Made by a program: the position numbers and the translations under genes. Below the pieces are notes generated by a model. It ran no database searches. It worked only from the letters and a program-made list of their open reading frames with translations, and was not told the origin of the DNA. Below are positions 7,889-16,455 of a DNA stretch of 64,000 nt, one piece after another. The DNA comes from Arsenicitalea aurantiaca. GTDB taxonomy: Bacteria > Pseudomonadota > Alphaproteobacteria > Rhizobiales > Devosiaceae. The stretch spans positions 791,994 through 855,993 of the forward strand of contig NZ_RZNJ01000002.1 of the NCBI RefSeq assembly GCF_003994485.1. The letters are read 5' to 3'. How positions within the stretch are numbered: position 1 is the stretch's first letter; each line of letters begins with the position of its first letter.

Positions 7889-9018
7889 CAGCGTTTCTCC
7901 AATGTGTTCTGCGCGCCTTCGAAGGCGGCCATGGTGACCTTGGGCGGGTTGAGCGGCCGGGTGACGCGAACCGAGACGTGGTCGTTGATATGGCCCATGA
8001 TCGCCTCGGTAAGGTCCACATCCCCGCACCGCAGCGTCACTGGGTCGGATGGCGACCGATCGAGCATGACGGTGTCGCCGGCCTTCATGTTGAGAAGCCG
8101 GCTCAGGGGCACCTCGACCTCGTGCAGCACCGCCTCGACCTCGACTTCTGCTGCATGAATCTCGGTCGCCAGATGGCTTTCCCAGATCGTGTCGCGACCG
8201 AACTTCTCGCCCATGAACATCTGCAGGAGCTGTTCGCGGATCGGCTCGATCGTCGCATAGGGCAGCAGCATTTCGATCTTGCCGCCCCGGTCATCCATCT
8301 CGATCCTGAGCTCGATGAGGATGGCGGCATTCGCGGGCCGCGAAATGGCTGCGAAGCGCGGATTGGTCTCGAGCCGATCGAGCCGGAAGTGGACCTGCGC
8401 CAGTGGCTCGAAGGCGCGCTGGGTATCCTCGAGCACCACCTCGATCATGCGGCGGGCGAGCGCCATTTCGATCATCGTATAGGGCCTGCCCTCGACGCGG
8501 ACCGTACCGGCCGTGCGCCGACCGCCGAGCAGCACGTCGATCATTGAATAGAGGAGGCTCGAGTCGACCGTCAGCAGGGCAAAATTGTCCCATTCTTCGG
8601 CACGGATGACCGAGAGCACCGCAGGCAGAGGGATGGAATTCAGATAGTCGCCGAACCGCACCGAACTGATGGACTCCAGCGACACCTCGACATTGTCCGA
8701 GGTGAAATTGCGAAGGCTGGTCGTCGAGAGCCTGACCAGCCGGTCAAAGACGATCTCGAGCATGGGCAGCCGCTCGTAGGAGACGAGCGCGGAATTGATC
8801 AGGGCCTGGACGCCGGCTAGGTTCACATTGCCTGCATCGGCATCGAAGCCGAGCAGAGAATCGATTTCTTCCTGGTTGAGCGTCCGATCAGTGCCGGCCG
8901 AAGCCGGCGCCCCGGCCTCGCCATCCATCAGTTCCGCCCAAGCGTGGTCTTCGTCTTCCGCGCCGGCGCCAAGCGACCATTGATCGGCCAGCTTGTCCTG
9001 ATCCCGAGGGCCCGCCAT
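7888..9018 (-). CDS. fliM: Flagellar motor switch protein FliM
   Basis: 376 aa. The N-terminus carries the CheY-P binding segment LNQEEIDSLLGFDADAG, displaced to about residue 46 by a charged and Ala-rich leader. The middle CheC-like domain (YERLPMLEIVFDRLVRLSTT, LPAVLSVIRAEEWDN) and the C-terminal SpoA domain (EVEVEAVLHEVEVPLSRLLN) are complete. FliM forms the C-ring that sets rotation direction. It abuts fliL with no spacer and is followed by DUF6468 with overlap. The N-terminal leader of about 45 residues before the binding motif is longer than in enteric FliM; a later start is possible but none is clearly better. Confidence 0.96.
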   Translation of the reverse strand: MAGPRDQDKLADQWSLGAGAEDEDHAWAELMDGEAGAPASAGTDRTLNQEEIDSLLGFDADAGNVNLAGVQALINSALVSYERLPMLEIVFDRLVRLSTTSLRNFTSDNVEVSLESISSVRFGDYLNSIPLPAVLSVIRAEEWDNFALLTVDSSLLYSMIDVLLGGRRTAGTVRVEGRPYTMIEMALARRMIEVVLEDTQRAFEPLAQVHFRLDRLETNPRFAAISRPANAAILIELRIEMDDRGGKIEMLLPYATIEPIREQLLQMFMGEKFGRDTIWESHLATEIHAAEVEVEAVLHEVEVPLSRLLNMKAGDTVMLDRSPSDPVTLRCGDVDLTEAIMGHINDHVSVRVTRPLNPPKVTMAAFEGAQNTLEKR

Positions 9019-9501
9019 CTACTGCACCAGAATTTCGCGGAAGAGGATGCTGTCGACCTGGGAAGGGTAGATCGCGACGTTCACTCGCCGCCTGAGCTCT
9101 TCGCGCAGCCGATAGACGCCGGCAGAACCGTCGAGGTCGGACTTCCGCAGCTCGCGCAGATAGACCTGGAAGGCATCGACGACGCGTGCCATGCGCGGCT
9201 GGATTTCGGTCATCACGCCCTCATTGGCGACTTCGAGCGCAACGGTGAGGCGCAGGAACTCCTCCGTCGGCCCCTCGCTCTTCAGATTGACCACCATTGG
9301 AGGCAGGTTGAAGATGAAGGTCGCGGGCACGGCCGCACGCGCCGCTTCGGGCGCGGCATCGGGTGCAAGAAGGAAGCTGTAGGCTGCGAACCCGCCACCG
9401 AGGGCGATCAGCGCGCCAAGCCCGACAAACAGGAGTTTTCGGCCCGGACGGCGCTTCGGGGCCGCAGGCTCGGCCTCGTCGATATCGGCTTCCGCAGCCA
9501 T
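9019..9501 (-). CDS. fliL: Flagellar basal body-associated protein FliL
   Basis: 160 aa from the ATG at 9501, with GGGGG about eight bases upstream; a GTG one codon earlier also opens the frame. A basic cytoplasmic tail (PKRRPGRKLLFVGLG) precedes one membrane helix (about residues 22-45), then a periplasmic domain with FIFNLPPMVVNLKSEGPTEE and the C-terminal REELRRRVNVAIYPSQVDSI. FliL stabilises stators around the motor. It is first in the minus-strand operon, and a CtrA-type box begins 59 bp upstream of its start codon. Confidence 0.93.
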   Translation of the reverse strand: MAAEADIDEAEPAAPKRRPGRKLLFVGLGALIALGGGFAAYSFLLAPDAAPEAARAAVPATFIFNLPPMVVNLKSEGPTEEFLRLTVALEVANEGVMTEIQPRMARVVDAFQVYLRELRKSDLDGSAGVYRLREELRRRVNVAIYPSQVDSILFREILVQ

Positions 9502-9559
9502 CACAAAACCCCCATGCGCAGGCGATTCCGGCCCACCTGATGAGCTAATGGAATGAGGG

Positions 9560-9574
9560 TTAACGAATGGTTAC
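9560..9574. promoter_or_regulatory. Probable CtrA box upstream of fliL
   Basis: TTAA (9560-9563), spacer CGAATGG, TTAC (9571-9574): the CtrA pattern with one mismatch in the second half. It is 59 bp from the fliL start on the minus strand and on the distal side of the FlbD-like sites relative to flgF, so it most plausibly serves the fliL operon. Confidence 0.5.
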
Positions 9575-9588
9575 CCCAACCCCTGAAG

Positions 9589-9616
9589 CGGCAGATTTTG
9601 CCGGGCAGGATCTGCC
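9589..9616. promoter_or_regulatory. Pair of FlbD-like inverted repeats upstream of flgF
   Basis: Two adjoining sites: CGGCA-GATTT-TGCCG (9589-9603) and GGCA-GGATC-TGCC (9604-9616). Both have the GGCA-N5-TGCC core. They lie about 90-100 bp upstream of the flgF -24/-12 promoter, the normal distance for enhancer binding by an NtrC-family activator such as FlbD. Confidence 0.65.
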
Positions 9617-9691
9617 GCCCGGAGACGGCGCGCCGCGGTGCGGGCCGCGACGTGATCCGCTAAGCCATTGAACTTGCTTCGCCCTCAGGCT

Positions 9692-9707
9692 TGGCATGGT
9701 TTCTGCA
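9692..9707 (+). promoter_or_regulatory. Sigma-54 promoter of flgF operon
   Basis: TGGCAT (9692-9697), GGTTT, CTGCA (9703-9707). The invariant GG and GC doublets are separated by exactly 10 bases, matching TGGCAC-N5-TTGCA. It would start transcription near 9718, about 60 bases before the flgF ATG. Confidence 0.8.
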
Positions 9708-9777
9708 ATGTGAATTGCGGATCGCAGGCTTGGGGAAGTCGGTCGGTCCGGGGAACTGAAACCGGGAACACGTGCTC

Positions 9778-10515
9778 ATGGAAAATGCGCACCTGATCGG
9801 GCTGTCACGCCAGATCGCATTGCAGCGCCAGATGGATGTGGTGGCCAACAACGTCGCCAACATCAACACCGACGGGTTCAAGGCCCAGGCGCTGCTGTTT
9901 GAAGAATACGAGATGCCCGTGGCGCGTCATCGCGGCTTTGCGGGCACCGATCAGATGCTGAGCTTTACCCAGGACTGGGCAACGCTGCACGATATGTCCG
10001 GCGGCGCACGCGTGCAGACCGGCAATCCTCTCGACGTCGCTCTTTCCGATGGCGGGTTCCTCGTTGTCGAGACACCGGCGGGCGAGCGCTACACCCGTTC
10101 CGGAGCTTTGCAGATCAATGCCGAGGGCACACTCGTCACCGCAGACGGCAATCCGGTTCTCGGAGATGGCGGCCCGATCCAGTTCGGTCCTGAAGAAACC
10201 GATATCGTCTTCGCGCAGAACGGCGCGATCTCCTCCTCTGCCGGCGCCAAGGGGCGTCTCCAGATCGTCGCATTCGAGGATGTGCAGGCCCTGACGCGGG
10301 AGGGTGCGACGCTCTTTGCCGGAGGCACGCCACAGCCGGCAACGGGCGTCACCCTCACCCAGGGCGCCATCGAGCGCTCCAACGTCTCGGGCGTCGCCGA
10401 AATGGCGCGGATGATCCGCGTGTCGCGCGCCTACCAATCCCTCGCCTCACTCATGCAGAAGCAAGACGACCTGCGTCGCAGCGCCATCCAGCGCCTCGGC
10501 GACATGCAGGCCTGA
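9778..10515 (+). CDS. flgF: Flagellar basal-body rod protein FlgF
   Basis: 245 aa from the ATG at 9778 (MENAHLIGLSRQIALQRQMD), preferred over the GTG two codons upstream because of the GGGAA about 11 bases ahead. The rod signature VVANNVANINTDGFKAQ at the N-terminus and the C-terminal VSRAYQSLASLMQKQDD helix are clear; the body between carries the FlgF/FlgG domain (ALSDGGFLVVETPAGERYTR). FlgF is a proximal rod subunit. First gene of flgF-flgG-flgA-flgH, with a sigma-54 promoter and paired FlbD-like sites upstream. Confidence 0.95.
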   Translation: MENAHLIGLSRQIALQRQMDVVANNVANINTDGFKAQALLFEEYEMPVARHRGFAGTDQMLSFTQDWATLHDMSGGARVQTGNPLDVALSDGGFLVVETPAGERYTRSGALQINAEGTLVTADGNPVLGDGGPIQFGPEETDIVFAQNGAISSSAGAKGRLQIVAFEDVQALTREGATLFAGGTPQPATGVTLTQGAIERSNVSGVAEMARMIRVSRAYQSLASLMQKQDDLRRSAIQRLGDMQA

Positions 10516-10532
10516 AGCCAAAGGAACCCGCC

Positions 10533-11318
10533 ATGAAAGCTCTTTACATCGCATCGACGGGCATGAGCGCGCAGGAGCGCAATGTGGAGGTGATCTCCAA
10601 CAACATCGCCAACATGCGCACCACCGGCTTCAAGCGCCAGCGCGCGGAGTTTCAGGATCTGCTCTACCAGTCCTACCGCCGCGCCGGCGCCGAGACGTCC
10701 GACCAGGGCACCGTTGTGCCGGTGGGTGTCGAAATCGGCTCGGGCGTGCGCACCGCAGCAACGCCCCGCGTCATGAGCCAGGGCAATGTCGTGCCGACCG
10801 AAAAAGAACTCGACGTCGCGATCCGCGGCGAAGGCTATTTCATCGTCGAGCTGCCGGACGGCCGGACAGCCTACACGCGGGACGGCACCTTCGAGCGCGA
10901 CAATACCGGCATGCTGGTCAATGTCGACGGCTATCAGATCCAGCCCGGCATCGTCATACCAGATGGCGCGAATGCAGTTTCGATCAGCGCAGACGGCGTC
11001 GTTCAGGCATTCATGAACAATGACAGCGCGCCGACGCAACTCGGGCAGATCCAGCTCGCGCGCTTCGTCAACAAGGCTGGCCTCGCGTCCATCGGCGACA
11101 ATCTCTTCGTTGAGACCGGATCGAGCGGCCCCGCCCAGCTCGGTGTGCCCAATCAGGATGGCATGGGCAATGTGCTCCAGGCTTATCTGGAAATGGCCAA
11201 TGTGAACGCGGTGACCGAGATCGCCGATCTGATCGCGGCCCAGCGCGCCTATGAAATGAATGCGCGCGTCATCTCCGGGGCGGACGAAATGCTCGCCGCC
11301 ACCAGCAATCTGCGTTGA
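10533..11318 (+). CDS. flgG: Flagellar basal-body distal rod protein FlgG
   Basis: 261 aa, the usual FlgG length. It starts MKALYIASTGMSAQERNVEV with the motif ISNNIANMRTTGFKRQR, contains the FlgG-specific YQSYRRAGAETSDQGTVVPV stretch and ends AYEMNARVISGADEMLAATS, all diagnostic of the distal rod protein that joins the rod to the hook. It begins 17 bp after flgF, with AAAGGAA as ribosome-binding site, and precedes flgA by 15 bp. Confidence 0.97.
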   Translation: MKALYIASTGMSAQERNVEVISNNIANMRTTGFKRQRAEFQDLLYQSYRRAGAETSDQGTVVPVGVEIGSGVRTAATPRVMSQGNVVPTEKELDVAIRGEGYFIVELPDGRTAYTRDGTFERDNTGMLVNVDGYQIQPGIVIPDGANAVSISADGVVQAFMNNDSAPTQLGQIQLARFVNKAGLASIGDNLFVETGSSGPAQLGVPNQDGMGNVLQAYLEMANVNAVTEIADLIAAQRAYEMNARVISGADEMLAATSNLR

Positions 11319-11333
11319 GGAAAGGATTGAACG

Positions 11334-12290
11334 ATGCCCGCTAAACCGCTCTCCGGACTCCTTTCTCTCGGCCTCGTCATGGCCCTCGCTTCGACTGTAT
11401 CGGCGGCGCCGCTGCTGCGCTCGGATATCGTCGTTACCGGCGCCGTCGTCACCATCGGCGATATGTTCGAAGATGCCGGTCCCCTTGCGGGCCAAGCCAT
11501 CTTCCGTGCCCCGAGCCCCGGGACGGCAGGCATCGTGCCGCTCGATGCCGTGCGCAATGCGGCGCGGAACGCCGGGCTCGTCGATTTCATCGATGATGGC
11601 GTCGCCGAGGTGCGCGTCGCCCGGGCCGCAACGCAGATCGACCGGGACACGATAAGCGCGCTGATCACGGCCGACCTAACGACCCGCGGCATTCTCGGCC
11701 GGGACATGCTGGCCGAACTGCGCTTCGAGGGCGCCGAGCCACAGTTCTTCGCAGAAGCCGTGGAGGAGCCGGTGCGGCTCGTCAGCCTCCGTTACCTCCC
11801 CGGCAACGGCTCCTTCTCCGCAAGGGTCCTGATTGCCGGCCATGCCGAACCGATCGATCTTTCCGGAAACATCGATCTGATGATCATGGCCCCCCATCTC
11901 GTCCAGAACCTGCCCGCAGGCACGATCCTCGGCCCAGAGCATATCGAAATGCGCGCGGTCGATGCGCGGATCGCGGAGTCCAACGGCTTCGTGGATCCCG
12001 AATATCTGATCGGAAAGCAGCTGCAGCGCCAGAACCGCGCGGGGGTCATGCTGCGCCCCTCCGACGTCACCGAGCCGCAGATCGTCTCGCGCAACGAGCA
12101 GGTGACGGTCTATTTCCGCAACGGCCCGATGACGCTGAGCGTAAAGGGCCAGGCGCTCAATGCGGCAAGCCTTGGCCAGCCCGTCGCCGTGCTCAACCTC
12201 GTGTCGCGCAAGGTGGTCCATGGCCGGGCCCTCGCGAACGGCGCGGTCGAGATCACCTCCCTCTCCCCACTCAAGCTGGCTGGCCTTTAA
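11334..12290 (+). CDS. flgA: Flagella basal body P-ring assembly chaperone FlgA
   Basis: 318 aa with an N-terminal signal peptide (LLSLGLVMALASTVSAAPLL) and a C-terminal SAF domain (LVQNLPAGTILGPEHIEMRA, VDPEYLIGKQLQRQNRAGVM, LGQPVAVLNLVSRKVVHGRA). FlgA is the periplasmic chaperone that helps FlgI form the P-ring. Placement between flgG and flgH is the common alphaproteobacterial order. The N-terminal half before the SAF domain is less conserved, as is usual in this clade. Confidence 0.93.
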   Translation: MPAKPLSGLLSLGLVMALASTVSAAPLLRSDIVVTGAVVTIGDMFEDAGPLAGQAIFRAPSPGTAGIVPLDAVRNAARNAGLVDFIDDGVAEVRVARAATQIDRDTISALITADLTTRGILGRDMLAELRFEGAEPQFFAEAVEEPVRLVSLRYLPGNGSFSARVLIAGHAEPIDLSGNIDLMIMAPHLVQNLPAGTILGPEHIEMRAVDARIAESNGFVDPEYLIGKQLQRQNRAGVMLRPSDVTEPQIVSRNEQVTVYFRNGPMTLSVKGQALNAASLGQPVAVLNLVSRKVVHGRALANGAVEITSLSPLKLAGL

Positions 12291-12310
12291 GGCGCCTGGA
12301 GTCTTACGAG

Positions 12311-13045
12311 ATGAACATCCTCAAGCTCGCCGCCATCGCCGCCATCGCACTGGCCCTCACCGGTTGCAACACCGCCAACCGGCTGGCCTCGATCGGCGAA
12401 GCGCCGCCCCTGACGCCCATCGTCGACCCGACGGCGCAGGCGGGGTACCGCCCGATCAATATGCCGATGCCGAGCGTCGTCCAGGCCTCCTACCAGCCCA
12501 ATTCCCTCTTCTCCAACCAGGCGCGAGGCTTCTTCAAGGACCAGCGCGCCCACCAGATCGGCGACATCCTCACCGTCCTTGTCACCATTTCGGACCGGGC
12601 GCAGATCGCAAATCAGACGACGCGCAGCCGCAGTTCGACCAACGCAGCGGGCGTCGGCGGTGTCATGGGCTCGATCTTCGGGCGCATCGCGCCGGAAGTC
12701 GATGCATCGGGCGCGATTGACGTGACCTCAGGCGCCAACGATGCGGGCGCAGGATCGGTCAACCGCTCCGAAAGCCTCCAGACGCAGGTCGCTGCCGTCG
12801 TCACGCAGGTCCTGCCGAACGGCAATCTCGTGATCGAAGGTCGACAGGAGGTTCGCGTCAATTTCGAGGTCCGCGACCTTATCGTCGCCGGCATCGTGCG
12901 CCCTGAAGACATCCAGGCCGACAACACGATCCCCTCATCCAAGATCGCCGAAGCGCGGATCGCCTATGGCGGTCGCGGCCAGATCACTGACGTCCAGCAG
13001 CCGCGATACGGACAGCAGGTTCTCGACGCCATCCTGCCTTTCTAG
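12311..13045 (+). CDS. flgH: Flagellar L-ring lipoprotein FlgH
   Basis: 244 aa with a lipoprotein signal: hydrophobic LAAIAAIALALTGCNTAN, lipobox LTGC, with the acylated Cys at about residue 19. The L-ring domain is clear: SLFSNQARGFFKDQRAHQIG, ILTVLVTISDRAQIANQTTR, and VIEGRQEVRVNFEVRDLIV with the final FGQQ-like GQITDVQQPRYGQQVLDAIL. FlgH forms the outer-membrane bushing of the rod. It is the last gene of the operon; a terminator hairpin lies about 86 bp downstream. Confidence 0.96.
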   Translation: MNILKLAAIAAIALALTGCNTANRLASIGEAPPLTPIVDPTAQAGYRPINMPMPSVVQASYQPNSLFSNQARGFFKDQRAHQIGDILTVLVTISDRAQIANQTTRSRSSTNAAGVGGVMGSIFGRIAPEVDASGAIDVTSGANDAGAGSVNRSESLQTQVAAVVTQVLPNGNLVIEGRQEVRVNFEVRDLIVAGIVRPEDIQADNTIPSSKIAEARIAYGGRGQITDVQQPRYGQQVLDAILPF

Positions 13046-13130
13046 GCAGACCCTTCCCGGCCGGTCGCACACTCCCCCAATCGGTGCGACTGGCATGGCG
13101 GCAGGTTCCAGAATAGAACTTGCCCGACAA

Positions 13131-13166
13131 GGGGCGCAGGCACCCGGCTGCGCCCCTCCCCGTTTT
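13131..13166 (+). terminator. Rho-independent terminator after flgH
   Basis: Inverted repeat GGGGCGCAG (13131-13139) and CTGCGCCCC (13148-13156), a 9-bp perfect stem with an 8-base loop, followed by a TCCCCGTTTT tract. It ends the flgF-flgG-flgA-flgH unit shortly before the M32 carboxypeptidase start. Confidence 0.75.
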
Positions 13167-13184
13167 CAGAATGCTGGTGCACGC

Positions 13185-14681
13185 ATGACCTTTTCCAGGC
13201 TCGACACACATTGCCGCAAGCTCGAAGCGATGGAGCATGCACTCAGCATGCTGCGCGTCGATGAAGCCGTGATGATGCCGGCGGGCGGTGGGGACAAGCG
13301 CGCCGAGGCGGTGGCGACGCTTGCAGGCATGTATCACCAACAGGCCACTGCGCCAGAGATCGCCGACTGGATCGCGGACGCAGAGGCCGAGGACCTGAAC
13401 GCAGCCCAGAAGACGGCGCTCATCGAATTTCGCCGCGACTATCTCAACAAGACCTGCCTGCCGGTTGCTTTCGTGGAGCGCCAGACGGCTGCCAACATGC
13501 GGTCCGAGCAGATGTGGCGTGCCCTGCGCCCCGCCGGGGACTGGGCGGAATTCCTGCCGGCGCTCGAGGCGGTCGTCGCGGCCATGCGCGAGGAAGCGGC
13601 CTTGCGCGCCGATGTGCTGGGCCTCGCCCCCTATGACGCCTTGATGGAGCAGTATGATCCCGGCAATCGCGCGGCTGCCGTCGCACCGGTGTTCGATGAT
13701 CTCAAGCGTTTCCTCAAGAGCTTCATTCCCGAGGCGCTCGAGCATCAGGCCCAAAGGCGCGCGCGCCGTCCCATGAAGCCAATGAACGGCCCCTTCCCCG
13801 TCGAGCGGCAGCGTGCGCTCGGGCTTTCCATGATGGGGGCGCTCGGCTTCGACTTCACTCATGGCCGGCTCGACGTGTCCCATCACCCCTTCTGTGGCGG
13901 CGTGCCTACCGATGTGCGGATGACGACGCGGTACGAGACCCGCGAATTCCTCTCCGCGCTGATGGGCACGCTGCATGAAACCGGTCACGCCCTTTACGAG
14001 CAGGGTCTGCCGACGGAATGGTCTCACTGGCCGGTCGGCCGCGCCCGCGGCATGGCCATCCACGAAAGCCAGAGCCTCTTCGTCGAGCAGCAGATCGCCC
14101 GCAGCGACGTCTTCTGGAGCTGGGCGATGCCGCATCTCGCCGAGCATCTGGGCGAGGACGCGGTTGCGGGCTGGGATCTCGAGGACATGCTTGCCCACGT
14201 CCATCACGTGGAGCCGGGATTTATCCGGGTCGACGCCGATGAGGCGACCTATCCGCTCCACGTGATCCTGCGCTTCGAGATCGAGCAGGAGCTCGTTTCA
14301 GGAGCCCTGCGCCCGTCCGACATCCCGGAGGCCTGGAATGCACGCATGGTCGAGTATCTCGGGCTCTCGACGCTCGACAATCCTCGCGACGGCGCGATGC
14401 AGGACGTACATTGGCCCGCCGGTGCATTCGGCTATTTCCCGTCCTATACCCTCGGCGCGATGATCGCGGCGCAGCAATGGGCTGCCCTCGAAGCAAGCCA
14501 TCCCGGTGCGCGCGAAGACATCGCCCGGGGCGATTTCACCGCCATCAATGCCTGGCGGCGCACGCAGATCTGGCAGCGGGCCTCGACGCTTTCGACGCCC
14601 GACCTCCTCGTTGCAGCCACCGGGGAACCCTTGAGCGCACGATTTTTCGAAGCTCATCTGCGCCGCCGCTATCTCGGCTGA
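13185..14681 (+). CDS. Carboxypeptidase Taq-type metalloprotease (peptidase family M32)
   Basis: 498 aa from the ATG at 13185 (MTFSRLDTHCRKLEAMEHAL); the frame is open further upstream into flgH, but that part has no family similarity. The zinc motif is HETGH in GTLHETGHALYEQGLP, and the M32 signatures FTHGRLDVSHHPFCGG, DVRMTTRY, GMAIHESQSLFVEQQ and HVILRFEIEQELV are all present. It removes C-terminal residues from peptides in the cytosol. It has no functional tie to the flagellar genes and stands behind the flgH terminator. Length matches the family (about 500). Confidence 0.93.
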   Translation: MTFSRLDTHCRKLEAMEHALSMLRVDEAVMMPAGGGDKRAEAVATLAGMYHQQATAPEIADWIADAEAEDLNAAQKTALIEFRRDYLNKTCLPVAFVERQTAANMRSEQMWRALRPAGDWAEFLPALEAVVAAMREEAALRADVLGLAPYDALMEQYDPGNRAAAVAPVFDDLKRFLKSFIPEALEHQAQRRARRPMKPMNGPFPVERQRALGLSMMGALGFDFTHGRLDVSHHPFCGGVPTDVRMTTRYETREFLSALMGTLHETGHALYEQGLPTEWSHWPVGRARGMAIHESQSLFVEQQIARSDVFWSWAMPHLAEHLGEDAVAGWDLEDMLAHVHHVEPGFIRVDADEATYPLHVILRFEIEQELVSGALRPSDIPEAWNARMVEYLGLSTLDNPRDGAMQDVHWPAGAFGYFPSYTLGAMIAAQQWAALEASHPGAREDIARGDFTAINAWRRTQIWQRASTLSTPDLLVAATGEPLSARFFEAHLRRRYLG

Positions 14682-14694
14682 GGGCATACCGCGG

Positions 14695-14722
14695 TTGACT
14701 TCCGAATGCTGACGCCTATTTT
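14695..14722 (+). promoter_or_regulatory. Putative housekeeping promoter of the ABC-F gene
   Basis: TTGACT (14695-14700) and TATTTT (14717-14722) with a 16-base spacer, about 90 bp upstream of the ABC-F start. It fits a vegetative -35/-10 pair, but no experiment backs it. Confidence 0.45.
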
Positions 14723-14757
14723 CTGCGGAACCGCCGCACCAACAGGATGTGTCCAAC

Positions 14758-14856
14758 ATGGATTTCCCGATGACCGCCCGCACCCTCGCCAGCGCTCATC
14801 AGGACACTCTCCATGCCATCAATCATCCTCGACCAGATCTCGTTTTCCACGCCTGA
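14758..14856 (+). CDS. Possible 32-codon leader ORF overlapping the ABC-F start
   Basis: An ATG at 14758, preceded by AGGATG about 10 bases upstream, opens a 32-codon frame beginning MDFPMTARTLASAHQD and stopping at 14856, 43 bases inside the ABC-F gene in another frame. Leader peptides ahead of antibiotic-resistance ABC-F genes often control them by ribosome stalling or attenuation, so this is worth noting. No conservation data are available here and a chance ORF is quite possible. Confidence 0.3.
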   Translation: MDFPMTARTLASAHQDTLHAINHPRPDLVFHA

Positions 14857-16408
14857 AGGCGAACCCCTCTTTTCCGAACTGACGCTCGCCTTCCCGCCCG
14901 GCCGCACCGGCATTGTGGGCAGGAACGGCGTCGGCAAATCCAGCCTGCTAAGTCTTCTGACCGGCGCCCGGATCCCGGATGCGGGAAGCGTGAGTGTCGC
15001 TGGCCGGGTGGGTCACCTCGCCCAGGCCGTGCAACCGAGACAAGGCGAAACGATCGCCGAGGCGCTCGGAGTGGCCCCGGATCTCGCACGTCTCTCTCGT
15101 CTCCTCGATGGGACAGGAACACCTGAAGACGCAGCTGAGGCGGACTGGACGCTCGAGGCGCGCATTGAAGCATGCTTTACCCGTCTCGACCTGCCCCAAC
15201 TCGACCCCGACCGCCCTGTCGCCAGCCTGAGCGGTGGCCAGCAGACGCGCATGGCGATGGCGCGGCTGCTTCTGGAAGAGCCCGACATAATCATTCTCGA
15301 CGAGCCGACGAACAATCTCGACGCGTGCGGACGTGAAGCCGTCACGGGATTGCTCGGAGACTGGCGCGGCATGGCGCTCGTGGTTAGCCACGACCGCGCG
15401 CTCCTGCGGCAGATGGATACGATCCTCGAGCTCTCGAGCCTCGGGGCGCGTCTCTATGGCGGCAACTGGGATCACTTCGCAGAACGCAAGGATGCTGAGC
15501 GGGCGGCTGCCGAGCAGACCCTGGCGCATGCCGAGCGCAGGGTTGCCATGGTCGACCGTCAGGTGCAGGCCGTTCGCGAACGCCAGGCGCGGCGCGATGC
15601 AGGCGGTCGGCGCAAGCGCGGCAAAGGGGACATGCCCAAGATCCTGCTCGATGCGCGCCAGAACAGTGCCGAGCGAACCGCAGGTTCGCAATCCCGGATC
15701 GCAACCCGCCTGCGTGGCGAAGCCGAAGCCGCTGCCGAAGCAGCCCGCGACGCTCTCGAAGCGGTCGCCGAGGTCAATTTGCGGCTTGGCTCCTCAGAGC
15801 TTTCGCCGGGCCGCACCGTACTTGCATTCGATGATGTAACCGGAGGTCCGGACATCGCCGATCCCATCATCGGGGAGCTCACCTTCTCCATTACGGGACC
15901 CGAGCGAGTAGCCGTCGTCGGACCGAACGGAACAGGCAAGACGACGCTTCTCCGTCTCGCGACCGGGTCCCTGGCGCCCATAGCGGGTCACGTCCGGATC
16001 ACGCCGCGACACGCCATGCTCGATCAGCAGATGGACCGCCTCGACCCATCCCTCTCCATTCGCGAGAACTTCCTCAGGGCTAACCCGAAGGATGGCGAAA
16101 ACGCATGCCGGGCGGCTCTGGCGCGCTTTCTATTCCGCGCCGATGCGGCGCTACAGAAGGTCGGCACGCTCAGCGGCGGCGAAATGCTACGAGCCGGGCT
16201 GGCGATCACGCTGGGCGGTGGCGCGCCACCCGAGCTGCTGCTGCTCGACGAACCGACAAATCATCTGGACCTCGACGCCATCGCCGCAATCGAAAACGGT
16301 CTCAGGGCCTATGACGGCGCTGTCCTGGTCATCAGCCACGACGAGGATTTCCTGGGCAACATCGGCGTGACCCGCCGGATCTCACTGCCGCAACGGCCGG
16401 GCCAATGA
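14813..16408 (+). CDS. ABC-F family ATP-binding cassette protein
   Basis: 531 aa with two nucleotide-binding domains and no membrane helix. Domain 1: Walker A GRNGVGKSS, signature LSGGQQTRMAMAR, Walker B IIILDEPTNNLD. Then a linker rich in charged residues (about residues 225-310) and domain 2: Walker A GPNGTGKTT, signature LSGGEMLRAGLA, Walker B LLLLDEPTNHLD. ABC-F proteins bind the ribosomal E-site and act in translation quality control or antibiotic protection. Which subgroup this is (Uup/EttA-like or resistance type) cannot be told by eye. It has its own putative promoter, and a bidirectional terminator follows. Confidence 0.9.
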   Translation: MPSIILDQISFSTPEGEPLFSELTLAFPPGRTGIVGRNGVGKSSLLSLLTGARIPDAGSVSVAGRVGHLAQAVQPRQGETIAEALGVAPDLARLSRLLDGTGTPEDAAEADWTLEARIEACFTRLDLPQLDPDRPVASLSGGQQTRMAMARLLLEEPDIIILDEPTNNLDACGREAVTGLLGDWRGMALVVSHDRALLRQMDTILELSSLGARLYGGNWDHFAERKDAERAAAEQTLAHAERRVAMVDRQVQAVRERQARRDAGGRRKRGKGDMPKILLDARQNSAERTAGSQSRIATRLRGEAEAAAEAARDALEAVAEVNLRLGSSELSPGRTVLAFDDVTGGPDIADPIIGELTFSITGPERVAVVGPNGTGKTTLLRLATGSLAPIAGHVRITPRHAMLDQQMDRLDPSLSIRENFLRANPKDGENACRAALARFLFRADAALQKVGTLSGGEMLRAGLAITLGGGAPPELLLLDEPTNHLDLDAIAAIENGLRAYDGAVLVISHDEDFLGNIGVTRRISLPQRPGQ

Positions 16409-16412
16409 GAAA

Positions 16413-16438
16413 AGGGCCCGCATGACGGGCCCTCTTTC
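16413..16438. terminator. Bidirectional terminator between the ABC-F gene and dksA
   Basis: AGGGCCCG (16413-16420), loop CATGA, CGGGCCCT (16426-16433). On the plus strand CTTTCC follows; on the minus strand TTTTC follows. It lies between two convergent genes and can serve both. Confidence 0.75.
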
Positions 16439-16455
16439 CAAAAACTCGAAAACGT

